Shown here in pieces: positions 27,854-34,279 of a DNA stretch of 35,166 nucleotides. The translations under genes were made by a program, and so were the position numbers. Each line of letters begins with the position of its first letter. Position 1 is the stretch's first letter. The notes below the pieces were generated by a model that made no database searches, had not been told where the DNA came from, and saw nothing but the letters and a program-made list of their open reading frames with translations. Source of the stretch: Pseudomonadota bacterium (GTDB lineage: Bacteria > Pseudomonadota > Alphaproteobacteria > Reyranellales > Reyranellaceae); NCBI GenBank assembly GCA_018240685.1, contig JAFEFG010000046.1:1-35166 (forward strand). Reading direction: 5' to 3'.

Positions 27854-28190
27854 AATCAGACACCCGGATTTTCAATATGGTCAATATCGATATTAATATC
27901 CAAGAGGCAAGCAAAACCTGCTCCCAAATCGCCCGCCCGCAAGACTGCGACAATTTCAGGGCGTGGAAACAATGCGTTTTAAATGACCCCGCAACTAAAT
28001 GTGCGACCAGAATAATGAACCGGACCTGCCGGTGCGAGCATCGTTAATGAAGATATTTTCTTATTTTGCTCAAAAATATTTCCACGACATCATAACCACA
28101 CTCGGCGTCGCATCATCTGGCAACGATGTGGGGCGTCGAAAGCCATCAGTAAAAAAATCGCGAGACTGCAATCTGTTTGCCGCCCCCGCT
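27854..28190. promoter_or_regulatory. AT-rich intergenic region with overlapping palindromes upstream of the H-NS-like gene
   Basis: This 337-nt spacer is clearly richer in A/T than the rest of the window. AATATCGATATT (27883-27894) and GATATTAATATC (27889-27900) are perfect overlapping 12-bp palindromes, 30 nt upstream of the H-NS-like ATG. Other A/T tracts occur at 28048-28082. A TTGACC at 27884-27879 is too close to the start codon to be an ordinary -35 unless the message is leaderless. No gene on either strand is supported. Confidence 0.5.
28151..28173 (-). terminator. Probable intrinsic terminator of the Bug-type gene
   Basis: On the minus strand a short stem AUUGC / GCGAU (one G-U pair, six-base loop) is followed directly by seven U residues (A's at 28151-28157 on the plus strand). 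It begins 18 nt after the stop codon at 28191. The stem is short, so efficiency may be modest. Confidence 0.5.
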
Positions 28191-29192
28191 TCATTCGACC
28201 CTGAAGCCGGAACTGCGGATAATCGGCCCCCACTTTTCGTCATCAGCCTTCATGATCGTTGCAAGTTCTGCGGGACCAAGCCCTGTCGGTTCGAGTCCCA
28301 AGGGTTCCAGACGCTGCCTGAGATCCGGCTGATGCGCGGCATCGATCGCCGCTCGCGCCAGCGGCTCTACTGTCTCCGCTGGCGTGCCCGCCGGCGCGAA
28401 GAGCGCATACCAGGCCGCGCCTTCTATGGCATAGCCGCTCTCCTTGAACGTCGGCACGTCCGGATATTGCGGCGACCGGCGGGCACCGGAAGACGCGAGT
28501 ATTCGTCCCTTGCCTGCTTTCGCGAGCGTTCCAAGATCGGCAATCGGGAGAACCGCGGCGGGAACCTCGCCCGCGACCAGCGCCTGCAGCACCTGAGCCG
28601 TTCCCTTGTAGGGGACATGCGTCAACTCGATGCCGGCTGCCTTCGCGAACATCAAGCCGAAGAAATGCGGCAGGCTGCCGACGGCGGCCGACGCGAAGTT
28701 GGCATAGATGCCGCCGGTCTTTGCGAGCGCCACATATTCGGCGAGTGTCTTGGCGGGAACCTGCGCGCCGACTCCGAAGGCAAGCTGGAATGCAGCGATA
28801 TGTGCAACCGGCACATAATCCTTGAACGGATCGTAATCGAGCTTTGCATAGGAATGGGGAAAAGCCACCATATTCGCAAGCGGCGTCAGCAGCAGCGTAT
28901 TGCCGTCCGGAGCGGCATTCTTTACCGCCATGTTGGCGATGATACCGCTGGCGCCCGGTTTGTTCTCGACGACAACCGGCCGGTCCAGCGAAACGCGCAT
29001 CTTGTCCGCAATCAGACGGGCGACCGTGTCGCTGCTCGCTCCTGCCGGATAGCCGAGAACGATACGCAAAGGCCGCTCATCCGCCCGCGCCTTGGCGGCG
29101 AACAGGAGCACGCCGCCCAGAGCCGCACGCCGTGTCAATCCGGTCAATCTCGCCTCCCTAGAACCAAACAACCCGATCACGAATCCTGTCAC
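28191..29192 (-). CDS. Bug-family tripartite tricarboxylate transporter substrate-binding protein
   Basis: 333 residues. The signal region LTGLTRRAALGGVLLFAAKARA has a twin-Arg look and a hydrophobic core. The mature part has the family hallmarks: RIVLGYPAGASSDTVARLIAD at the N terminus, VVVENKPGASGIIA, DGNTLLL, and LTHVPYKGTAQVLQALVAGEV. Bug proteins bind carboxylates or other small molecules in the periplasm for TctAB-type permeases. No tctA or tctB is near, so it is an orphan, as most Bug genes are. The start is GTG at 29192; a start nearer the signal peptide is possible. A terminator follows. The ligand is unknown. Confidence 0.9.
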   Translation of the reverse strand: MTGFVIGLFGSREARLTGLTRRAALGGVLLFAAKARADERPLRIVLGYPAGASSDTVARLIADKMRVSLDRPVVVENKPGASGIIANMAVKNAAPDGNTLLLTPLANMVAFPHSYAKLDYDPFKDYVPVAHIAAFQLAFGVGAQVPAKTLAEYVALAKTGGIYANFASAAVGSLPHFFGLMFAKAAGIELTHVPYKGTAQVLQALVAGEVPAAVLPIADLGTLAKAGKGRILASSGARRSPQYPDVPTFKESGYAIEGAAWYALFAPAGTPAETVEPLARAAIDAAHQPDLRQRLEPLGLEPTGLGPAELATIMKADDEKWGPIIRSSGFRVE

Positions 29193-29472
29193 GCCGATAT
29201 CGGGCGCATGGACGAAATAAAATCACATTATCCCATGTCGGCTCGACGACGTATCTGCGAAGGGTATTGTGATTGTTGTTAATTCGGGCGTTCGGCGTCG
29301 CCGAAGAAAGCATGTTCCGCGTGACCGGCATCATCAACCATCTCGACAGCGTGTGCGAGCTGGGCGTCGGCGTACGTCAATACGGCCTGTGCCGGACCCT
29401 TCTCATATCGGTGGCGCCGAAATTCCGAACGAGCGACAATCAGCTTTGGATGATCTCAAGGGATAGTGCGCT
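29193..29472. other. Divergent intergenic region with a 7-bp inverted repeat
   Basis: The 280-nt gap between the Bug-type gene and the thioredoxin-like gene contains TTCGGCG-T-CGCCGAA (29291-29305). A possible -10 for the Bug gene is GATAAT, read on the minus strand around 29230, but it has no matching -35. A frame open from 29273 into the next gene (VTGIINHLDSVCELGVG...) shows nothing recognisable. Confidence 0.35.
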
Positions 29473-29877
29473 GTGCCTCCTTTGCCACCGGATCAACCGG
29501 TCCCCGTTCTGGAAATCTTCTACTCGCCGAGCTGTACGCCCTGTCGCCTCGAACTCCCCGCCGTCTCAGCGATCGCGCGCGAAGCCGGAGTGGCCGTGCG
29601 GGTCGTCATCCTCGACCAGGAAGAGCGCGCGCGCGGCGAACTGCGCGCGGTTCTCCCGGCTCTGGAGGCAAATGCCGAGATCAGGACCGGACAGGCGCCC
29701 AACGCCGTCCTCCGCGAGGCCGGCGACGATACAGGGATCCTGCCCTATGCGCGTTCCGTCACTGCGGATGGGGTGCTCTGCGCCAAGTGGCTGGGACGGC
29801 TCACCCTGACACGCGCACGCAGCCTTCTGGCCGCGTGCTCGTCGCTTACTGCTTCACCGCCGCGTTCTCGATCTTGA
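29473..29877 (+). CDS. Thioredoxin-like protein with a CxxC active site
   Basis: 134 residues. VLEIFYSPSCTPCRLELPAV is a beta-strand followed by an SCTPC redox site (Cys21, Cys24), and VAVRVVILD is the next strand, which suggests a thioredoxin fold. There is no signal peptide, so it is probably cytosolic unless the start is wrong. GTG at 29473 is preceded by AGGGATA. The last 32 nt overlap the 3' end of the convergent DUF3299 gene, which carries its own CxxC. The usual cis-proline may be the ILPYARSV segment. The redox partner is unknown. Confidence 0.7.
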   Translation: MPPLPPDQPVPVLEIFYSPSCTPCRLELPAVSAIAREAGVAVRVVILDQEERARGELRAVLPALEANAEIRTGQAPNAVLREAGDDTGILPYARSVTADGVLCAKWLGRLTLTRARSLLAACSSLTASPPRSRS

Positions 29878-30349
29878 AGAAGAGCGCCTGCTCGCCATTG
29901 TTGATGAGGCTGAACTTGCCGGTAACGGTGGCGATCTTGTCCGTCCAGGGCACCGCCTGCGAGGCATAGACCTCGATCACCTCGTTCGGTTGCCCCGGCG
30001 GGCAGAACATGCACACAGGCGTGTTGCGGGTGACCAGGAAGTGCCGGGTGCGATCGGATCCGTCCATCGGCAGGATGAACCCGCGCACGGTGATCGTCTT
30101 GCCGCCGAGCGCTTCGACTTCCGGCGTAAGCCGAATGCTGTAGATGCCGTTCTTCTCGTCGTATCCCACGCCGCACTTGGCGAGCTCCGTCCATATGGGA
30201 TCGCGGACCTTGGGCAAGAGCTTCTGCGCCGCCGCCTCGTCTGCGGGCTGGCCGATCGGCTCCGCGGCATACGCTACCGTCGAGAAGAACAGGCTTCCCG
30301 AGGTCAGCAGGGAGGCGAGGATCGCCGTGATGCGGACCGTCTTCGTCAT
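29846..30349 (-). CDS. DUF3299 domain-containing periplasmic protein
   Basis: 167 residues. A signal peptide (1-28, ending VAYA) precedes a compact DUF3299 domain. ITVRGFILPMDG and the CxxC motif CMFCPPGQPNEVIEVY (Cys113, Cys116) are typical; a third cysteine is Cys59. It is the last of three genes, overlapping the permease as ATGA. The same ATPase-permease-DUF3299 order occurs in the zinc-limitation cluster PA4063-PA4066 of Pseudomonas aeruginosa, from memory. I infer a periplasmic partner of this transporter, perhaps in metal handling, but no biochemical role is established. The frame extends upstream, but the ATG at 30349 gives the signal peptide. Confidence 0.88.
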   Translation of the reverse strand: MTKTVRITAILASLLTSGSLFFSTVAYAAEPIGQPADEAAAQKLLPKVRDPIWTELAKCGVGYDEKNGIYSIRLTPEVEALGGKTITVRGFILPMDGSDRTRHFLVTRNTPVCMFCPPGQPNEVIEVYASQAVPWTDKIATVTGKFSLINNGEQALFFKIENAAVKQ

Positions 30350-31560
30350 CGCAGAAGCTCCTCGATGCGGGTGTGCATGGCACGCAGTGCCGGAAAGGCG
30401 GCAGCAACTACTGTAACAAACAATGTACCACCCAAAAGCCACGCAAGCTGGTCGACCGTGAATGTTGGCCGCAGGAGCATGCCCGTCGCATCGGCCAGCA
30501 GATCGTCGGCCAATGTCAGCAGGCCGAACGTCAGCGCGCCGCCCAGCACAAGGGCAGCCATCGCAATGAGGCCGGCCTCCGCGAAGGCCACGAGGCCGAG
30601 CTTGGCCCGGCTCGCGCCGAGCGCCCTCAGCAACGCCAGATCGCGCGTCCGTGCGTTCATGGTCGCCAGCAGGCCGACCGTGGCGCCCAGGGCGGCGATG
30701 GCGACAAGGAGCATGCCGAGCGCCGTCACGGCTTGCGTGAGCGGCCGGAAATAGCCCATGAGGCGCGCGATTTCGATACTCGGGCCCGCACCTGTGAGCG
30801 TTTCCGTCGCGTCGATCCGGCGCGGCATGAAGGCTGCGGCCGTGGGAACGCGGTAGGCTGCCACGACAGCCGTCGCCGCATCCGGAAGCCTCGCTGCCGC
30901 GGCCTCGTCGGTCGATCCATGCTCGGCGATTTCGGCCTTGGCCTGCTCGACATGCACGTAGCGAACGGTCTCGATGTCGGTAAGGATGATGCGGTCGAGC
31001 GCCGAGCCGGTGGGCCTCAGGATGCCGACGACCTTGTAGGGAAACTTGTCGTGCAATTCGCCGCCGGCCGCGAGGCCGTGCGCGCCGACGAAGCTGTCGC
31101 CGATCTTCAACCCCAGGTCCCGGGCCGCGCCGGCACCGAGCACAGCCTCGAGCTTGCCGTTCCATATCCGCCCCGACGCGATCGCCGCACGATAGACATC
31201 GAGGATCGCCGGCGTCGTGCCCATGATGCGCCAGCCCTTCACGTTGTCGCCGAGCGCGATCGGAGCGGCCGTGCGGATCATCGGGTTGTGGACCGCCTCC
31301 ATGGCCGCCTTTACCGACACCAGGCCGCGCGGCTCCGAGAGATGGAGCACGCAGCAGAGAACCAGATCGAGCGCCGAGCCTTTGGGACCGACGACCAGAT
31401 CGACGCCGCCCCAGGCCTGGCGGGCCGCACGCGGCAGTGCATCGAATCCCGAAACCGCGGTCGCCACCGCGGCGACACCGAGCGCACCGACGACGATCGA
31501 CAGGACCGCCTGGCCCCAGCGACGCCTCAGGTACGCGAAAGCAAGAACGACGAAGGTCAT
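30346..31560 (-). CDS. ABC transporter permease of the FtsX/MacB type
   Basis: 404 residues. One membrane helix near the N terminus (about 18-40), a large periplasmic domain (about 42-275), and three C-terminal helices (about 278-300, 325-350, 370-395) form the FtsX topology. The DLVVGPKGSALDLVL block after helix 1 is typical of this subfamily; here it continues as LCCVLH with two adjacent cysteines. MacB-type permeases work by mechanotransmission rather than by carrying a substrate across the inner membrane. The ATG at 31560 overlaps the ATPase stop (ATGA), and its own stop overlaps DUF3299 in the same way. Confidence 0.93.
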   Translation of the reverse strand: MTFVVLAFAYLRRRWGQAVLSIVVGALGVAAVATAVSGFDALPRAARQAWGGVDLVVGPKGSALDLVLCCVLHLSEPRGLVSVKAAMEAVHNPMIRTAAPIALGDNVKGWRIMGTTPAILDVYRAAIASGRIWNGKLEAVLGAGAARDLGLKIGDSFVGAHGLAAGGELHDKFPYKVVGILRPTGSALDRIILTDIETVRYVHVEQAKAEIAEHGSTDEAAAARLPDAATAVVAAYRVPTAAAFMPRRIDATETLTGAGPSIEIARLMGYFRPLTQAVTALGMLLVAIAALGATVGLLATMNARTRDLALLRALGASRAKLGLVAFAEAGLIAMAALVLGGALTFGLLTLADDLLADATGMLLRPTFTVDQLAWLLGGTLFVTVVAAAFPALRAMHTRIEELLR

Positions 31561-32219
31561 GACGGCAGCCGCAGTTCGACCAGCCGGTCCGCCGCGTCGA
31601 TGACCCGCCGATCATGCGTCGCGACGAGCAGCCCCGCCCCTTCCGCCTTCGTGCTTTCCTTCAGCAGGGCGAGCAATCGCCCGGTGGAGGCGTCGTCGAG
31701 CGCCGATGTCGGCTCGTCGGCAAGGACGACCGCCGGCTTGTTGAAAAGGGCGCGGGCGACGGCGACACGCTGCGCCTGCCCATGGCTGATGCGGTCGGCA
31801 CGCTTGGTGCGCAGCTCGGCGATGTGAAGGCTTTCGAGCAGATGCTCCACCCGCGAGGCCTTCGCCGGCAGCCCCGCACAGTGCGCCGCCATCGTGAGGT
31901 TGGTCGCGACGCTCACGGCATCGATGAGGTGAAACGACTGGAAGACGAGCCCGATCCGCCGGCCGCGCAGGCGATCGCGTGCCGCGGGAGACAATGTCCA
32001 TACGGATGTGCCGTCCACGACGACCTCGCCCGCCATCGGCGCGCGGATGCCGGCGAGTGCCATCAATGCCGTCGTCTTGCCCGATCCCGACGCGCCCAGC
32101 AGGACGACCATCTGGCCGGGCACGATCCGCAGGTCGGGCAGGGCCGCCAGCGGACGGCCGTCGCGTCCCAGCACCACCCCTGACGTCTTGAGAACCGCGT
32201 CGGCAGGATCACTCTGCAC
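31557..32219 (-). CDS. ABC transporter ATP-binding protein (LolD/MacB-like)
   Basis: 220 residues. Walker A is GASGSGKTT (42-50), the Q-loop is LVFQSFHL, Walker B VVLADEP (164-170) with catalytic Glu169, and the H-loop ATHD lies near 200. The signature motif is unusual: RISHGQAQR (143-151) instead of the common LSGGQ. The size and sequence match ATPases paired with FtsX-like permeases. The start is GTG at 32219 with AGGGTG 4 nt upstream. First gene of the ATPase-permease-DUF3299 operon. Confidence 0.94.
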   Translation of the reverse strand: MQSDPADAVLKTSGVVLGRDGRPLAALPDLRIVPGQMVVLLGASGSGKTTALMALAGIRAPMAGEVVVDGTSVWTLSPAARDRLRGRRIGLVFQSFHLIDAVSVATNLTMAAHCAGLPAKASRVEHLLESLHIAELRTKRADRISHGQAQRVAVARALFNKPAVVLADEPTSALDDASTGRLLALLKESTKAEGAGLLVATHDRRVIDAADRLVELRLPS

Positions 32220-32250
32220 GGGACACCCTGATCCGGTCGTTGGCTCGATC

Positions 32251-32288
32251 TCTGGTACATTATAACATTTTCAGCCCAGGACAATGAG
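32251..32288 (-). promoter_or_regulatory. Extended -10 promoter overlapping a Zur-box-like sequence
   Basis: On the minus strand TGTTATAAT (32267-32259) is a perfect extended -10 (TGnTATAAT), 40 nt upstream of the ATPase GTG; the -35 is poor. The same bases read GAAAATGTTATAATG, which matches the left half of the enteric Zur box (GAAATGTTATANTATAACATT). The right half is degenerate. So a Zur operator is suggested but not proven, and the motif may simply be the promoter. Confidence 0.45.
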
Positions 32289-32371
32289 GCATGCGGTCGC
32301 CCTACGAGACGCAAGATCGCCGACTCAGAACCGACAAGATTCCGACATCCTGGACGTGATAAGCCCTCCCC

Positions 32372-33127
32372 ATGGATCCGATGAACCTTCCCCATGTCGT
32401 GCCGCTCGAGGGCGGCTCGAACTTCCGCGATCTCGGCGGCTACCGCACCGCCGACGGCCGCACCGTCCGCCGCGGCGCGGTGTTTCGCTCGGCCCATCTC
32501 GGCGGGCTGACCGACATCGATCGCACGGCCCTGGGCCAGCTTGGCGTGCGTACGGTGGTCGACCTGCGGGGCGTCAGCGAGGCAGCCGAAACGCCGCATC
32601 GCATCGAAGGCGTCGGCGCCCGCATCGTCGGCGCCCATATCGAGCCGGGTGTCGGCGAGAGGATCAGGGTGGCGATCGAGGATGGCAGCGCCAGTCCCTT
32701 CCTCATGATGCAGTATCTGACCGATCACTACCGGGACTATCCGCGCCGCTGCACCCCGGGCTTCCGCACCCTGTTCGCGACCTTGAGCGACGGCACCCAT
32801 CGGCCGCTCGTGTTCCATTGCACCGCGGGCAAGGACCGTACGGGCTTCGCCTCGGCGCTCCTGCTGACGCTGCTCGGCGTGCCGTGGGAAGACGTCGTGG
32901 ACGACTACCTGCGCACCAACGACCTGTGGACGGGCCATATCGGCCGCTACCCCGAACTCGACATCGACACCCGCGCCGCCATCATCGAGGCGCGGCGTCC
33001 TTATCTCGAGGCCGCCTTCGAGGTGGTCCGCGCCGATTTCGGCGGTCCGGAAGTCTTCGCGGCGGATGCGCTGGGCCTCGACGTCGATGCCCGCCGCCGC
33101 CTCAAGGACGAGCTGCTGGAGGCGTGA
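32372..33127 (+). CDS. Tyrosine-protein phosphatase family protein (Y_phosphatase3 type)
   Basis: 251 residues. The P-loop HCTAGKDRTG (149-158, Cys150, Arg156) is the C(X)5R signature of cysteine-based phosphatases, with the K-D-R-T-G variant common to this family. The N-terminal NFRDLGGYRTADGR and the VFRSAHLGGLTDID stretch match the bacterial Y_phosphatase3 group (including IphP and Mycobacterium PtpB). Substrates may be phosphotyrosine or phosphoinositides. The ATG at 32372 or the in-frame ATG at 32381 could be the start; neither has a strong ribosome-binding site. It is divergent from the ABC operon and converges on the HTD2-like gene. Confidence 0.92.
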   Translation: MDPMNLPHVVPLEGGSNFRDLGGYRTADGRTVRRGAVFRSAHLGGLTDIDRTALGQLGVRTVVDLRGVSEAAETPHRIEGVGARIVGAHIEPGVGERIRVAIEDGSASPFLMMQYLTDHYRDYPRRCTPGFRTLFATLSDGTHRPLVFHCTAGKDRTGFASALLLTLLGVPWEDVVDDYLRTNDLWTGHIGRYPELDIDTRAAIIEARRPYLEAAFEVVRADFGGPEVFAADALGLDVDARRRLKDELLEA

Positions 33128-33193
33128 CGATCAGGGGCAGGCGAGCCGCCGCCCCGCCGTCCGGAAGGACGGGGATCGCCCGGATCCTGACCT

Positions 33194-33291
33194 GGGACAG
33201 GCGGGACAGGTGGGACAGGCGGGACAAAGGCCGCCAAGTCCCTGACATCACTGAGGAAAACCTGTCCCGGGCCGGTGGGACAGGGCGGGAC
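33194..33291. repeat. GGGACAGGY tandem repeat with an inverted copy
   Basis: Four 9-bp units follow head to tail: GGGACAGGC (33194), GGGACAGGT (33203), GGGACAGGC (33212) and the decayed GGGACAAAG (33221-33229). After 31 nt comes CCTGTCCC (33261-33268), then GGGACAGG (33277-33284) and GCGGGAC (to 33291). The inverted copy pairs with the copy 8 nt downstream as an 8-bp hairpin and could pair equally well with any of three upstream copies. It lies between convergent genes and has no U run. Confidence 0.85.
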
Positions 33292-33302
33292 GCCATCGCG
33301 CT

Positions 33303-34163
33303 CTAGGCGAGAGTCGCGGTTGCTTGGGCGGCGATCGTGCCCTGCGGCGTCACCGTCCAGAGCTCGGCCCCTTTTCCGTCCGGCGTCGGCCGCCCGATCA
33401 CGTCGAACGGCGCGATGTCGAAGAGCGGCGCCCGCGCCCGCACGGCCATCGTCTTGACCGCCCGGCCCGGCATCGAATCGCGCAGCAGGTCGAAGAGGCA
33501 TTGCTGCGCGAACGGCCCGTGCACCACCAGGCCGGGATAGCCCTCGGCCTCGATGCAGTAGGTGCGGTCGTAGTGGATGCGGTGCGGGTTGAAGGTGAGC
33601 GCTGAATAGCGGAACAGGGTCACGGGGTCGGGCTTGATGGTCCGCCGCCACGGCACGTCCGTGGGGGCGGCATCGCGGACCGGCACCCCGCTCTTGGTCC
33701 CCGCCTTGACCTCCTCGCGGAACACCGTATTGGCGGCCTCGACGAGCGCCAGTCCCCGCGGAGTGAAGATGCGTCGGGTCTGGGTCGTCACGATCAGCGT
33801 CCCCGTGCTGCCCGAGCGGAGCTGGACGTCCGTGAACTCGGTCTCGCGCCGAAGCCTGTCGCCGACGCGGATGTCGCCGCTGAAGGTGAAGGTCGAGCCG
33901 GCATACATGCGTCGTGGCAGCGGCATGCGCGGCAGCACGTCGCTCTCCATCGGCAGGCCGTCCTCGCCCAGCGCCGCGCGCCGCGCATAGGAATGCAGGA
34001 AGCAGAGGTGCCAGCCCGGCGCGATCGCCTCGCCCGCCTTCGGTGCCGTCTCGTTGCGGTCGAAGGTGGCGATCATCCCCTTGAGCGGCGCCTCGGTAAC
34101 GGTGTCCTCGTCCTCGACCTTGCGGCCCAGTTGCTTCTTCAGTGGCTCGATATCGATGGTCAT
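33303..34163 (-). CDS. HTD2 / mesaconyl-C4-CoA hydratase-like MaoC family dehydratase
   Basis: 286 residues. Two hot-dog halves: the N-terminal one with GWHLCFLHSYARRAALGEDG and PRRMYAGSTFTFSGDIRVGD, and the C-terminal one with the catalytic stretch LTFNPHRIHYDRTYC followed by GLVVHGPFAQQCLFDLL. This layout and length match mitochondrial HTD2 and bacterial mesaconyl-C4-CoA hydratase relatives, which act on 3-hydroxyacyl or methyl-branched dicarboxyl-CoA thioesters. No CoA ligase or lyase gene is near enough to name the pathway. AAGGGA lies 6-7 nt before the ATG at 34163. The TauD gene lies 116 nt upstream in the same direction. Confidence 0.88.
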   Translation of the reverse strand: MTIDIEPLKKQLGRKVEDEDTVTEAPLKGMIATFDRNETAPKAGEAIAPGWHLCFLHSYARRAALGEDGLPMESDVLPRMPLPRRMYAGSTFTFSGDIRVGDRLRRETEFTDVQLRSGSTGTLIVTTQTRRIFTPRGLALVEAANTVFREEVKAGTKSGVPVRDAAPTDVPWRRTIKPDPVTLFRYSALTFNPHRIHYDRTYCIEAEGYPGLVVHGPFAQQCLFDLLRDSMPGRAVKTMAVRARAPLFDIAPFDVIGRPTPDGKGAELWTVTPQGTIAAQATATLA

Positions 34164-34279
34164 GCGTCTTCCCTTTGTGCCGCCGGCAGCCTAGCCAATC
34201 GCGCGTCGTGATTCGCGCCGCTGGACCGGATGAAATCGCTTTCTCGCCGCAGATCGAAACCAGAGCCGCCTTGCGCCGG

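Noticed and set aside
28284..28310. CGGTTCGAGTCCC-like tRNA T-arm
   Set aside because: It lies inside the Bug coding sequence and lacks the other tRNA arms.
29273..29809. A 178-codon frame overlapping the thioredoxin-like gene
   Set aside because: The overlapping part is out of phase with a clear CxxC protein, and its unique N-terminal part shows no family resemblance.
32291..32359. A 22-codon open frame between the Zur-like element and the phosphatase gene
   Set aside because: No ribosome-binding site, no recognised sequence, and an open frame this short is expected by chance.
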